From Rhabdornis inornatus (lineage: Eukaryota; Chordata; Aves; Passeriformes; Rhabdornithidae), in the NCBI GenBank assembly GCA_013397075.1, contig VWZS01010898.1, forward strand, positions 62,001 through 126,000: a DNA stretch of 64,000 nt, in the 5' to 3' direction. Shown here piece by piece: positions 1 to 16,130 of this stretch. The notes beneath the pieces are model-generated. The model was not told the origin of the DNA. It made no database searches and was given only the letters and a program-made list of their open reading frames with translations. Position 1 is the stretch's first letter; every line of letters begins with the position of its first letter. The position numbers were made by a program, and so were the translations under genes.

Positions 1-2544
1 ACTGAAAGGTGATCTGAGGCAAAGTCATTATAATATAATTCGTCTTGTTAATACATGCAAAATTTATGCACATTTTAATTACTGTAAATTCTTTAAGACT
101 GTGTCTCCAGGCCTTTACAATATGCTGCTTAGGCCATCAGTCTTCACAGCAGTATTTGGAAATCCAAAGCAAAAATGTATTCAATTATATGTTTGTGTGA
201 ATATGTGGGTGTGCATGTGTGTCTCTAGGCTACCACAAATGGAATCTGATAATGTGACTTCTGTTGTTCTAATTATTTGCTTTATCAAGCAGGCAAGATT
301 GTCTTTAAAACAAAATGAAACAAAACAAAACAAAGCAACACCCTTCTACTGATTTATACAGCTATATAGTACAATAGTAGTAAATTACTGCTTCTATGAT
401 TTTTAGACATCCATTTTCTATCTGAGAATCCACACAGACCAAGATGAAAATAATTTTTTTAGCATACACCCTTTTAAATAGTGCAGGTTTTAAAATTAAG
501 ATGTATGTATAAATGCACAGTGTATTTAATATTGATTAGGTATTGTCTGAAGGTGGTGTACTACATACTTCTGTATTTATGTGTGATGCTGTAATTAAAT
601 CTGAGCAATTAGGTGTCTGTCATCAAAATATACATGAACTCAAAAAATTAGCATCAGCAGCGTGGTCTGTCTTTCGTGCATGACGGGCCATCTAGCTGTG
701 TAATGGTGATGTGTCCATTAGGAAGTTTTTTCCAAGGAGGTGTTTTCAATTAAACTTGTCAGGTCTGCTGACTGATTTATGGCTTGGTAAGGGATCTGCT
801 CAGTTGGCAGGACTATGGTGAGCTGTCACTTCTCCTTGTGAACCCCAGCTGTTCCTCATCACTGACAAAATGAGAAATGCAGCCCCAGAGGTCCAGTTTT
901 TCTCAGGAAGATGCTAAAGAGCCTCACAACACCTACGCTCATAAGACTGATTCAGTGTAGTTGGAACGACTGAAGATTTTAGATATTGACAGGGGAAAGA
1001 AAGATAAATTTGTGGAAAGATAACAATCACCTAATAGTTAGAAGTCACTATGGAATAAATAATGTAATCAAATACAGTGTAGGTTTATTTAATGTCTATC
1101 TATATATATCCATGAGTACAGATCATCTTTGACTACTTCGATGCCTTTTCTTTCAAGAGTTTCTTTAAAAACACATATCTAGTTAGGGGCTCAGAAAAAA
1201 GAGATTCATATTATTTAGTTCCTCAGCATACAATTTGCTATGCCTTTGAGGAAGGACCTGGAAAGGTGATTCTGGGTGAGAAAAGCCATTTGTAAAGGTA
1301 TATACTTTAAAAGTAGAAGACAGATCATGCTTCTTTCAAATTCTTATATGCACATACATAACTGTATGTTGAGTAAAAAAATATTCTGAAAACTCAGGCT
1401 TCAAGAGCAGTATCCATTCAGAACAGATTCTAGCTTCGCTCTGCTCAATCCAAGGGGATTTGTGCATACTTCCTTTTTGTAGGCATTTCACACTTTTCAG
1501 TGGTCACTTAATACACTATACATAATTGGACAATGATGATGCCATTTAACACACTAACTAAAGAATATCACAATAACCTTCCTAAACACGCTACTGATTA
1601 TTTTGTAGAATTACTTAATAAAAAGGTGCTATATAACACATTACTACTCTCCTCCCTCAGGTGACTTCAACTCTGTTCAGTTGTCACTGACAGAAGAAAC
1701 CACTAAAACCTGTGCTCTTAGAAAAAAGTATTTTCTTTTTTTCAATTTTCTATCTAGTTCCACATACAGAAATATCCGTTCTCAAGTATGCTACCCTTGA
1801 GGTCTGACTTACACAGTGTGCAAGGTTGTAATCTGCACATGCTGTGGGAGAATATTCAAGCTGATGAAGTCATTTGCAGACTCAATCTCCTTACTTGATC
1901 CATATATTTAAAGCATAAGGGATTTTTACTCATTGCAGCTGCTGTAACTCTTTTAATCCTGAGCACACTGGTAAAGGTATCTCCTTCCTGTCACTATACC
2001 TTTCAGTATTTCTGTCTAACTCTTCTAATGGATTTTTATAATTCCAGATTCTTGAAATTAATGTGATAAGGGTCAGGGGAAAATTGCACTACTCTGTTTT
2101 TATATTTCTGCTGAGGAAGATGGCTACAATGTACCACACAATGCAGAATAAGGAACCATTTCAACAAGCCAGGATCCAGCACAAGGGTAACAGCTATTTT
2201 ACAGGCTTGGCAGTAAACTAGCAACACAGAAAGTAGCTTTGACAACAGTTGCAGGTATGGAAAAATACAAGTAACAGCATAAATCCACACAGTATGTAAA
2301 AGCCTACAATTATGGCAGCAGACACACTATTACTCAAGCGTCTAAAACTACAGAGAAAGCAAGCCAAATAACTTGCTAATTGTGCTTTCTATGCAAAAAG
2401 TTCATATTTGGAGCACACAAACAGGACATTTTGTACTGGCAGGAAGGAGAAGGCTCTGACAGAAAGCTCATGCAAAACACAGATTGTATCTAGCTACAAA
2501 AAAAAATAGCATTATTTTCAACCTACCGTCTATTGGACTCTTAC
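1..2544 (-). other. TRPM3 intron downstream of the ICF exon (partial)
   Basis: AT-rich intron sequence, cut by the window edge. I see no exon, no recognisable transposon and no RNA gene. Short open frames here show no family resemblance. Confidence 0.8.
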
Positions 2545-2595
2545 CTTTTTCACATCCCTGACTAGATGATGCAGAGTGTTGGATGGTCCGTGTCT
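2545..2595 (-). CDS. TRPM3: TRPM3 micro-exon: RHGPSNTL...VRDVKK, probable ICF exon (51 bp)
   Basis: This very short exon has 17 codons and is phase 0 at both ends. It encodes RHGPSNTLHHLVRDVKK. The acceptor is CCTTTGCAG and the donor AAAAAG|GTAAGA is good. It follows exon 5223-5357 directly, giving YNT-RHG, the TRPM3 order. In mammals a short segment of about this size and position is an alternatively spliced exon called ICF; isoforms lacking it fail to form working channels. That this exon is the ICF exon is inferred from size, phase and place. The human protein, as I recall it, has NTLYHLV where this has NTLHHLV. The next expected exon (GNLPPDY...) is not in the 2.5 kb that remains, so it lies outside the window. 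Confidence 0.93.
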
Positions 2596-2690
2596 CTGCA
2601 AAGGACAAATGAAGAAGAACAAAATAGTTCACACAAAATATAAATGTTGAGATAACTTTCTCACCTTGGTAGTTTAGAAATCAGGCAGCT

Positions 2691-2730
2691 GAGAGCAATT
2701 CAGTTGCACAGAGAGCAATTCAGTTGCACA
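2691..2730. repeat. 20-bp exact tandem duplication near the ICF exon
   Basis: GAGAGCAATTCAGTTGCACA occurs twice head to tail with no mismatch. It sits 96-135 bases upstream of the ICF exon's 3' splice site in transcript direction, so it could alter a splicing-regulatory element. Its recent look (no divergence) suggests slippage. Confidence 0.95.
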
Positions 2731-4004
2731 GTACTACCAATTTTTAAAAAGCCCCGAAACAATTACAAAAGCATTATTTCACCTGTTTTCCTCTTCTGTA
2801 GAAAAGTCTATGACCTGCCACATTGGATGAAAACTAAAGTCCTGTGTATCAGTTTAGGCTCCTGGCTTAGAAAACCAGGAGCCCAGCACAACATGCACAG
2901 CCTCTGGGAAAGAGTGGAAGCAAAACCAGCTGCTTTAATCTCAGCCTTCCTGCTCTCAGGACTTCCACTTCCACCACTGGTGACTCAGAGGTGCTCTGAG
3001 CCTGGCATTGCAGCAAGGCTGTCTCATTTGAAAGCCACTGAAAGCTTAATTTTACATAGCTCCATCTCTGAGCGCGATGATTACCCGAGATTCTTCACAT
3101 GCTGCTTCAGATTTAAATCACCTGCAAATATTATTGTCTCTTTGGTAGGTACCATTTTTCAGATCCTACATGAACAAGCTGAAACAGCTGTGGTCCCAGG
3201 ACGGGTTCTTCCATGACCCTTGTCATCATGTCATTTTGTGGTAAAAACGGATCATGCATTCCTTCTCCCTGTTTTCTAAAATTCAAGTAGTTTTTAAACC
3301 AAAATTGTCCCTGATCTTCTAAGCCATGGCAGCTATATTTCTTTAACAATCTTTGAAGTTTTAAAATAACACTATCAAAGTTTTGCAAAAAAAAATAAAA
3401 ATAAAAATGGGGGACCAAATGCAACATCCTTATTCTCCTGCATGGTGATGGTAATAGATTTCTGAGGCTTAACATTTTCCTACAGAAGCTGGGTAAACTC
3501 TTTGTTGACATAAAATTGGTTCCCTTGTCTTCAGTTCAATACTTTATTCTATTTTTACAAATTTGCCATGGCAGAGGTAAGATTCACTGGTTTGTAGCTT
3601 CACAGGTCACTCCCAGGTCTCATGCTGAAATAGAGCAATTTTTAACTCGCCTTGTGATTTTTTTGGTGCTAAGGTTACCATGTATGCATTTGGTCATATA
3701 GTAAAATTGGTAGTTTAGGCATTTCAGAGCCTGGGTCTTTTGGAATTTGTGCCTGAAAAAAATGTATGCTGATTTCTGTAGCAATAAATTTATTCAAAAA
3801 GCCCTTCTTTTAGCTGTAGAACTGAAGACTTCTGTAAAACTTATTCCCTGTAAAAACTCTCTTTGGTACAAGAACTGCAATGCTTATCCCTGTTAGAAGA
3901 AAGCTTATAGGCATTCTGTTCTTAATACATAAGTGCAAGTCAATATGCAAAGTGTAAGCTGACCAAATATCAGATGGGAATTTTGGAGTTTGTCTCTAGG
4001 GTGG

Positions 4005-4340
4005 CATATATATACCATATATATATACACACACACACCATATATATATATATATGGGATATATGTGGTGTATATATATACACACCATATATATACACCA
4101 TATATATATGGTGTGTATATATACATATACACACCATATATATACATATATATATATATATGGGATATATGTGGTGTATATATATACACACCATATATAT
4201 ACAATATATATATATGGTGTGTATATATACATATACACACCATATATATATATATGGTGTGTGTATATATATACATATATATATATACACCATATATATA
4301 TATATATATATCTGTACACACACACACACACACACATATA
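4005..4340. repeat. TA/CA palindromic satellite with ~106-bp higher-order unit
   Basis: Almost pure alternating purine-pyrimidine sequence built from TATATATA, CACACCA and GGTGTG blocks. CACACCATATAT and ATATGGTGTG blocks are reverse complements, so the tract can fold on itself. A longer unit starting TGGGATATATGTGGTG recurs at about 4055 and 4161, a 106-bp period. It ends in (AC)n near 4315-4335. Open frames in all six frames here (tyrosine/isoleucine-rich) are artefacts of the repeat. Confidence 0.95.
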
Positions 4341-5210
4341 TACCTGTTCCTCTTTATTTTGCCCAAATTTAATGAATCCTTTTCATATTTGATATTTTGC
4401 AAGACTGACTCTTCTGGTCACCATCACTGTGAAACACCTCCAGATAACAGCCCAGTGTGGCAGCTTATGACAGCAAAGGCTTTGAAAAGTACTGGCAGTA
4501 AAAAAATTTTTTGAAAAGAGATATGCCCATATCACAGCCTTTCTGCAACGAACAAAACGGGGAATTCTAAGAACTAGACAGTGCCTTAAGATTTTTTTTC
4601 ATAATATATAAGAAGTTTGAACTTTCTGAACTACTACCTAAGTAGGTAATAAAACTGTGAATGCTGGAATGTGTTTTGCATTTGAGAATTCAGAAGTAGT
4701 CTTTGATTGTGCAGTTTTATATTCATTTTAATGGCAAGGATTAAAAACTTGCAAACAAGTTTTTAAAAGTCAGAGGTCTAATTTTTGGAGCTCAGAGGGG
4801 GCATGGGGAAGTCCTTCACCGTAACAGAGACTGATTAATGAGTTGGAAGATTTTTCTGAAACCATATTGTCAGGAGTCATATGATACCACTCTATGGGTC
4901 CTAACTTGCCAGTTACTGTCTTCCAGCCTGTGCCACCTGCCTAAATCTTAGGTTTGTCATATTGGAATTACAATGACAAGAAATTACCTGGCACCATGTG
5001 AGGCTTATTCTGTGTCTTACAAAATCTATACAGATTACATGGGCAAGGCACAGCATGCTACATTGTATGAGAGAGAAGCAAGAGAGACAATATGGACTAA
5101 TGAAAAATTTCTGCAGCAGGTGTTGACTGCCTGGTGCATCATCATCATCATGTCATTACAATACAAGTGGGAGCTAGAACAGTGAATATAGAGACAGAAA
5201 ATTTGCCTTA

Positions 5211-7397
<2,187 letters not shown>

Positions 7398-7640
7398 TTA
7401 AAACAAAACCAAACCTTCCATTGCACCTGTAAAAAAAAAAACTGAACATCCATTCTCAAATCTGGATCTGTGGTTCTCAGATTGTCTTATAAACATTAAT
7501 TTTTTTCTCATATTCCCCCTCAAAATACAGCAGATACAGGTGACACCAGAAGAGGAAATTTGTGGTGGACTAAACTGGTTTCCCTCCTATTGGATGGGAA
7601 GCAAGAGAACAAGCCAGGATACAGATGTAGCTGCAGGAAT

Positions 7641-7686
7641 ACACACACACCCACACATCACATGAGCACACATACACACACACATG
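7641..7686. repeat. CA-rich microsatellite (interrupted)
   Basis: Interrupted (AC)n with CCACACATCACATGAGC breaks, in the intron just upstream of exon 7161-7261. Confidence 0.9.
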
Positions 7687-10600
7687 TGCCTCTAGCAATT
7701 ACAAGTAGATTCAACTCATACAGACACCACTGATTTCAGTAGTTGTGCATTTTTTGGCATCTTATGCATTCCAGCTTGATAAGAAGCATAGGAATTTCTC
7801 TCCTATTTGTACTGAGGCATCTTGGTGGGACAAATTTCCCTTCATATATGAAATACACATGTAAGAAAGCATTCTACAAAGCTTGTGTCAATGTATAATA
7901 TATCCAAATTAAATAAGAAACTATGCAGATGGATTTGCAGCTGTTTGTTTTTGGAAGGAAGGGTATGTTTTTCCCTGCAGTTTTAATGGACACTGTGGGA
8001 CATTCCTGTCCTGCTGTGCTTTTTTAATATTTCACGGTTCTCAGCTGATCTGTAATAATAAAACAGCATTTGTGCTTCAATGTCAAAGGGAGAACTGCCC
8101 TGAATGAACTGATCAACCAAATAAATAAAGAGCCCTTTGACTTTTTAACTACATATCTGCTTGCAGTGGTTAGGTGATTGTATAAAGGCTTATTTTTCTA
8201 CAGACCTCATACCTCTACTGTTATTGTGCCTTTATTAATTCTTATACCGATATCATGGAGTGAGGATAAATAACAGCTTTTCATTACTTCAAAGCATTTC
8301 TGTCCCCATTTCAGTACTCTTCAAACCCACATGCTGATCCTGTTGAAAGTGGACTCTGAAATTGGAGGCAAGGAAAACATAAGGCTGGCTGCTGAAATTT
8401 TCTGTGAAGACCTTTATAAAAACCTTTGTAGAGCTTAACCTACAGTTTAATTCCATAACTTTCAACTTTGAAGTCAGTTTACTGCTGACATTGCCAAATA
8501 CTTGTCAATGCCTACAGTAATGGTTTGGGAGATGGTGGATTGCGAATCATCCAAATCACATTCATGCAGAAATGAGCTCTGATAAAAAGGTGGACAACGC
8601 AGAAACAGAACAGAATTGAAACAAATGAAGAAGGAAAAAAAAAGTGAAAATACTTCTGTGACTTCTGTGGCTAAGAAGTGCCAGGAATGCTCCCTTGCAT
8701 AAGACACAACTTCTCACTGCTATATACTACAACAAAAAAAATCTCTCACAAGGGACCTCTGGGGGGATGCCAACAACATCTGAAACTTTTGGAGTTTCTT
8801 ACACAAGTAACATGCAGCATTCAAGAACAGAAAATATTTACCTTTGGGAAAGGCAAATTTGTCTCTACATTTCAACATCCCAAGATTTATTTATAAAAAC
8901 AGAAAAAAAATATCTGCAGTGAGTATGATAGTGTAAATTAAACATAGAGAGCAAATAGTTCTCCCCCCCTCTGAAACAAACAAGAGATGCTCTCATCAGA
9001 TCTCCTCCTTCCCAATCATGTGCCTGTAGGAGAAGTGAGAGCTTTAGCAGGTGCTCAGGCAAGGTTTTTGTTGAGCCATGGAGGAGGCACATGGGTGAAC
9101 TCTAAATCCTGGGGGACAGTGATGGTGATCCCACTGCCTGACATTTCGCATCTGTGATGGGGGAGCTCCAATTCCTCATTTTCCTACTACAGCTTACAGT
9201 ACGGGTAGCCAGGGGTGCCATCTAGTAAGAAATCATTTTGGATCAAGAGTGGATCAGATGGACATGGAAAGTGGGCTATTTGCACTGCCCCCATTAAAGG
9301 CAAAAGTCAAGCTCAATCACCAAGGCTCCAGGTGAATAACTTCTGAGCCCTAGCAGGGAGTGTTCTCCAGTTTGTGTTGACTGACCCTAGCAGTCCTGGG
9401 CCTTTTCATGCTTTAGAAAAGCTTCAGCTGGCAGATGAATAGAAGGTCTTCTGGCGCATTTGATCACAGGAAAGAACAGCTGGCATGGGGCATGAGGTGG
9501 TGCCTGCTCATCCATTCACCGAAATTGTTTTCTTTGAGCATGCTCATTACTGCAAATACTGAGCAGAGGGGAAAGCAAGCCATGGTCCAGCCTGCATCCT
9601 TCCCATCTCCCATTGTCCTTAAGCCTGCCAGCAGGGGACAAGTTTTCCTGCTGGCACATGTGCAGTCCCAGAGCTGGTGTTTTTCTCAGTGTTTGTTGCC
9701 ACAATGTTTGATTTCATTGTCTCACAGAGCACTGCAGGTATCTGGCAGTCGAAGGAAATGTGTGGTTTCACAAGGGGATGTTGTACTCCAGGTCTGAAGC
9801 AGTCTGTCAGCTAGGGTGTAGACTGGGCAGTATGGGTGTGCATGCTAGGAATCTGGTGCATTTGGTTGGATGGGTGCTTCCACAGTACCGTTTATTGCTG
9901 GAAAGCCCTTGCTTCCTTCTCCTCTTTCCTGTCTTCGTTGAGGGGTTTTCAGATGAATGTGGATAACACTGATGTTACTTAAGAGGAGAAGGAACATCAA
10001 AGCTATAAATGTTTCTACAGAGCAGTATATAGGCTGTGGATGCCTTTTAATTGATTTTATTCTTGGATAGAACTGTTGGCCTTTGTCTCACATGAAAAAG
10101 GAAGTATTCAGGTTACTTTAGGTGGAATTCTACCCACTACTAAGAAGTATAAATTATTCCACTCATATAAGAAAAACTCCCCAGAAAAACCATGAGATGG
10201 CCTTCTTAAGGTACTGTCCCCTTTCAATCATTTCCTTGACTGCATTCAGTGCCATAGAACATGAACTTGAGCTGGTAGGAAGAACCAAAAAAGTGATCTT
10301 TCTGGGGATGCCTGTCACGCATGAGTGTCACATGCCCAAGTTAAAGCCAAAGGATATTTAGGAAATAAATAAGGTAGAGTTAATAACCTATTGCATCATA
10401 TTATTTTAATTATCACATCATACTTATTGCATTAAATAATGTTTTAGATAATATTAATAATGTATCTGTAATATTTAGTCAGTATTCTGGTATCTGGCTG
10501 ATTGTAAGATATGTTCCTCAAAAGAATGTTTTGTTACTATGACAGCATCTGCAGTGTGACCCTTCCTTTCACCTGCTCCTAGAAGAAAAGTTGCAGTTGG

Positions 10601-12538
10601 GATGCAATACATTGTTTTGGCAGTATTTTATCTTGGTATAGATACCACTGGATATAGATAGACTGCTGGGACAGCTGTTAGTTCCTGCAGATGTTTATTT
10701 TATGTTCTTAGGCTGCCATCCAGGCGTGCTCGCATAGACTCTTCCATCTTGCATAGACTCTTCTGGTAAAACGTCACACTGCCTACTCAATATTTTGGAC
10801 TGAAAATGTAATACTCCTTGATGATAAAGCCTGGGACTATAAACTCAATGCTGTCTCCTTGCTGTGCACATGCAGGATTTCTGAAGAGCTTTTATATACT
10901 TATTACTACAGGCTTTTACATACTGGCTAAAGCTTACTCTGACCAACATAAACCCCTGAAGGATCTTCCTAGAATAGCTTATGATCTTGGTGCTCAGGTA
11001 TCTGGAAAAATGAAATGACATGAAACATCTACCTAGGCAGAAATGGTTGTGGGTACCCATTTCCACAGTGAACCTAAGCATGTCAATGTCCTTTTTGAAT
11101 CAACATATAAAGAAAATAACTAGATCAGGGAAAATAGCAAACCAAATTAACTTTTTGCTCTGTGTCTTTGCAGGTCTCATGCTGGCTCCTGTTTCAGCAG
11201 CTCATTGCTGCAAAGGCTGTGTTTCCACAGCATTTGCTACAGAATTATCCTGGAAATTAGGAAACCAATCGACAATATAAAAGCAGATAGCAAAACCAGC
11301 TACAAGTGCAGTAACCAGATAGATGAACTAACTCTGAAACCTTTTTGTGTCTGTGATTTCATGTTAGGCAGACTATCCTTGACCATTTGATACTACATGA
11401 TGGCTATTCAGTGAGCATGAATCATGACTTACTCACAGGCTGGAAAGCATGCAGAGACTTCAGCTCTGCTTTAGCCCAACATGGCTTCTCTCACAGGGTA
11501 CATGGCAGTAATATCACTGCCATGTAATATCACACACCACACAGCACTTCTTTCCCAGAGCTGAACTGCACTGGGGAGGCTTCTGGAGCACCATCTGAAA
11601 CATGGCTGGTGCTAGTCTGCTCCAGACATTGCAACAGCTTTGTGAACTAGTATCTTTGAAGCCACTTCAAAACAAGTATTTTTTTAGATCATCTCCATAT
11701 GCTGTCTTTAACTTCCCTGTCATATGCCTTCTGCTTTGCTAGCAGCTGCAAAAGGACAAAATCCATTATGGTGTGGGTTCCAAGTGTTCAAGTGAAGAGA
11801 GCACAAACAGTTAAACTGTATTGATAAACTTGCCTGCTAAAAACTCAAGCCTTTGGAAACTTACTTCCCACATTTGTGTCTCTCAAGATTAAAAAGAAAA
11901 AAAAAGAATTTGCAAACCATATGCTGTTGTGACATCCGTGCAATGTAAATTGATAACCAGTTTGGATACCATTCTGTAGTTTATTGAAGATCACTTCCAA
12001 GAAAGATAGATCTTGCTGACAAGATTAAACAAGAGTCTTGTGAAAACAAACAAAGAAATAATATGTGATGCTGGGTTTGGGGCTTGTGGAATATGCTGTC
12101 CAGGAGAGCTCCTGAATTGGCAGTGTGTCACATGTGGGTTTAAAAAGAGATAAGTTCATCACAAATTTTACACAGCAAATATGGAGAGATACTTTGTGTT
12201 TCCAAACCCTTGTCCTTGTCCTCCCTTACCAAATCACTCACACAAGAGTGGGATGGGTCATTAGCTAATATGCTCCCCTTGCACTATTAAAAACTGCAAA
12301 TTCCTTATCAGGAAGATTGAGAAAAAAATACTGGTAATCACTCACCAGTTTCATACATTGCTCTGTCCCTTTTTTCACACAGTACTGGAGAGTAGGAAGA
12401 GATGAATTATTAAATTTAAATTTATGAATTTCAAGATAACTCAGACCCAGTCTTCAAATCTCCTTACTTATTTTACTTACTACAATTATTATTCTTCTTT
12501 AATTTTAGAGATGAGAAACTGTGGAGAGTAAGTTTCCT

Positions 12539-12589
12539 ATGCCATGAAAACTCCAATGCCTCAAAAATTCCAATGCCATGAAAATTCCT
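12539..12589. repeat. 17-bp minisatellite, three diverged copies
   Basis: Three head-to-tail copies of ATGCCATGAAAATTCCA with one to three differences each; a further partial copy (AGCATGAAAAA) follows. Confidence 0.85.
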
Positions 12590-14167
12590 ACAGCATGAAA
12601 AAATATTTTTGATTTATTTTACCTATTACAAATAAATTATAAAAAATCAATAGACCAGTGGTTCAGCATTGCTACCTTAGACATTGATGAAAAACCCAAG
12701 TATCCATCAGGCTAGTGAGGTATATTTACAGAAAGTCAGTATTTCTTTCAAGGTGGGCCAGAACACTCGTACAAAGACATGGTGTAAATAAGGACACCTG
12801 ACTTGGCTGAGACAACAGATGTCATTTTGCACTTATTGATTAAACACCTTGTGATCAGGAGGCTTATATGAACCAGAGGTGCCTGATGAATCTGATCTTC
12901 ATTGAATACCTCCATAATCAGAAAACCCTGAGGAGCAGGGAAGATTTGGTGTAAGTCTTAGTTCCTCTGGCTCTTTCTTGAGCAAGAAGCAAGTGTTGCT
13001 GCCTTCAGCAGATTTTCAAATCAAGATTCTCAGACAAGCATGAAAGGAGATGTCAAAAGTACTTACACAGATCCAGGTACCTCCTGAGCTAACAAAAGTT
13101 TCTTACAATGACTTGCACCCTTAACATGAAGAGGAAAGAAAATTTTATTTTACTAAGGGGCCAACAGCACCAATTACGTACTTGCAAAATGGATATTCCA
13201 GATCAGGGAAGACTGCTCATATACTGAGACTGCAACCACTAAAAGTGTTACTCATGTAAATACTACAAAAGAACATTTCAAATAGAAAACAATCCCTCAC
13301 AGGCCTGTGATTTATTTTCTTCAGCTTACAAGAATCAGTTTCCAGAAGACTCCAGGGATCTGTGTTGGGATACAGACCTTGAAAACAGTGGAATCACAAC
13401 TCCAAGACATTCTTTGCCTTATTAACAGAAAACAAGAGCAGTACTGTCAGGGACTGTCTTAAGAACAAATGCAAAGAGAATACCTTCACAATGAGGATAA
13501 TGATGGATTCAGTTACATTTAGATAAAAATGAAACCTGAAATTATATTATTTCCAAGGGACATAAAGGAAAAATTTGGTGATGGATTAAATTCTTGATTC
13601 TTGTTTTGAACTAATTTATTAATTAATATAGACCAGGGTCTATCACAGACTGCAGCAACAGAAAATTTACTTCAAGCCAACCTTTTAAGAGCAGAAGTGT
13701 AACAAGTAATGGCTTAGAAAGATGTAACAACCAGCCAAGTTTAAGATTAAAAGCCCAACCATCCCAATAGCTACATTCTTAACTCCACAAGTGGAGGCTA
13801 AAAGGAACCTCACACTGCTTCCAGACTTTCTAGGAATGACTACATATAACATCTTACTTTGACAATAGAGCCAGCTTTATCTAAATGGATGTTCTAGCTA
13901 CCAAGGTAATCTAAGTCTGAGGAGTTCTTTGGCTGTCTTCTTGTGAATACTAAATTTCTCAAGCAACTGGTGTGGGGGTCACCACTGATATTTCTTGTGA
14001 CACATCAGTGACTGTGGAGAACACAAATTCAGAAAGGAAAAACAGCTGCAGTTTAAAGAAAGAGCTGGATTTGTATAAAGCAGTTAGACAATGAAACATA
14101 GTTCCACAGTACAGATTTATCATCTTGATAGACATCTTGATAGATATGTCAATAAATGTAGGTTTCA

Positions 14168-14323
<156 letters not shown>

Positions 14324-15774
14324 TTATTGAAACCAGGGTAATTAAAAAAAAACAACAAAACTTAAATCAGGGCAGTATGACTTGAATCTTAAATTTTCTT
14401 TATGTCTATGAGGTAATCTTACTTTATTTGCTTTATGAGAAGCTTATTAAATAGGATTAATATACAGTGTAATTTGTGATATAAAATTTGGTAAGATAGA
14501 AATTGTATTAATCTTCATATGGAAAAAAGGTGTTCAGTGACACTTACAGGGTGAAATTAGAGATGAAGAAATGTTCCTGTCTTAGAGTGACATTAGACTT
14601 AGTGTTCCAAACAGATTACGAGGAAGACTTGGGTGTATTATGAGTGTGGACCTAACTGATGGCATATGGCATAGAATAAATATTTTCAAGTGATATTAGA
14701 AACCTATTCAACCTTGTGATTCTATATAGGAGAGAGTTTGATAAATAATCTAAGAATTACGCTTCTGTCAGGTCCAGGAACGTCTTCAGCCATGTATGGT
14801 CAATGACCTACCACTCTAAGTTACAGGCTCTGAGGCAGCGAGGTGAGATACACAATTCATAAATAAGAAGAATGAATATATGTGCAGCTGTTCTTTCTAA
14901 CCAGATTCACTCTTAATTAAGACTGCACTGAAACACACAGAAGTGTAAACCCCTTTGCTCCTTTTGTTGCCATAGCAATAGCTTTTTTTGAACCTCTGCT
15001 TCTTAAGAAGCAACAGATATTGCGGCTTTTTCCTTGTGCCTTTCCTTTACTCGTGAAAACTACGTCATCATTTTGATCTGAACACTTGTTACCTTTTTTT
15101 ATTTTGTCAGTATGGACTACCTCAATTCCTTTTTTTTAGAATAAGTGACACCTTTAATTAGGAATTACATAAACATTTTTTACATTCATATTGAAAAACA
15201 TCTGTTTCCGTGTTCCCAGATTCCTACTCATACAGCACTGAACTGCAGTGGCATCTGATGTAGAGCAAACATCAGGGTACCAAGAGCTGTCTACCATCAC
15301 AGAAGAAGGCATACAAGGTCTGAAGGACAAGGTAGAACTTCAGTGATAAGCTTCAGTCTGACAGCTGAAAAGAGTTGCAGAGCATACCCCAGAAAATCCA
15401 GTGCCACCCTCCTTTAGCACCTATTCTACCTTCATTAGATCCTAGAGCTCCAGGAGGTTCAGAGGCTTTGGCATCAGCGACAGTAGTACAGCATCTTAGA
15501 GGCTAAAAAGCAAACTGGATAAAGTAATAGGAAACTGGCTTAGCTCAATTAGTCAATTGACTTACGCGATGTCTAAAACAACTATTATAAGGCATTACTT
15601 ACATTAGGCAACCTTCCCAGCTAAAGTACAGTATTTCCAAGTTAGACTTATTTTGATCCTTCAAAGTGTTCTCCATACAAGGCATAAATGATACTTTAAT
15701 GAAGTATTTTCTCTCTCTCTCTGTAGAATATACAGATGTTTCTGGCAAACTACTTGAGGTCTACCTCCATACCA

Positions 15775-16130
15775 CAACTTCAGAATGGAATAGAACAGGA
15801 TAAAATTAGAATAGGAATAGAATAGTAACAGAATAGAATATCTCAGTTGGAAGAGACCCTCAACAATCATCTAGTCCAATTGCCTGACCAGGGCTGGCCA
15901 AAAGTTAAAGCACAGTATTAAGGGCATTGTCCAAATGCCTCTTAAACACTGACAAGCATGGAGCATCAGCCACCTGTCTAGGAGCCTGTTCCAGGGTTTG
16001 ATCACTTTCTTGTAAAGAAATGTTTCGTGATAATTTTCCAAATTTTTTTCTATTTCCTTGATGACTTGCAATAAAGCTTTCCCTGCAATGCAGGCAGTCT
16101 GTACACAGGTAATGTGAATAGAAACACACA
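15775..16130 (-). mobile_element. CR1 LINE 3'-end fragment
   Basis: Read on the plus strand it shows the antisense avian CR1 pattern: a GAATAGAATAG-type tail, CAGTTGGAAGAGACCCTCAA, CATCTAGTCCAATTGCCTGA, and further on GAGCCTGTTCCAGGG and TTTCTTGTAAAGAAATGTTT. The element therefore lies on the minus strand, the same sense as TRPM3, and is 5'-truncated as is usual for CR1. The tail has expanded into an AGAAT-rich simple repeat (about 15783-15840). Confidence 0.9.

Noticed and set aside
2704..3216. 170-codon plus-strand frame beside the ICF exon
   Set aside because: Antisense to TRPM3, within an intron, no recognisable domain and no supporting splice structure. Treated as chance.
3905..4514. 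Overlapping Tyr/Ile-rich open frames on both strands
   Set aside because: They are translations of the TA/CA satellite in several frames and have no coding meaning.
9435..9797. 120-codon plus-strand frame
   Set aside because: Lies in intron, no known motif, and an overlapping minus frame is similarly long. Probably a chance result of local G/C content.
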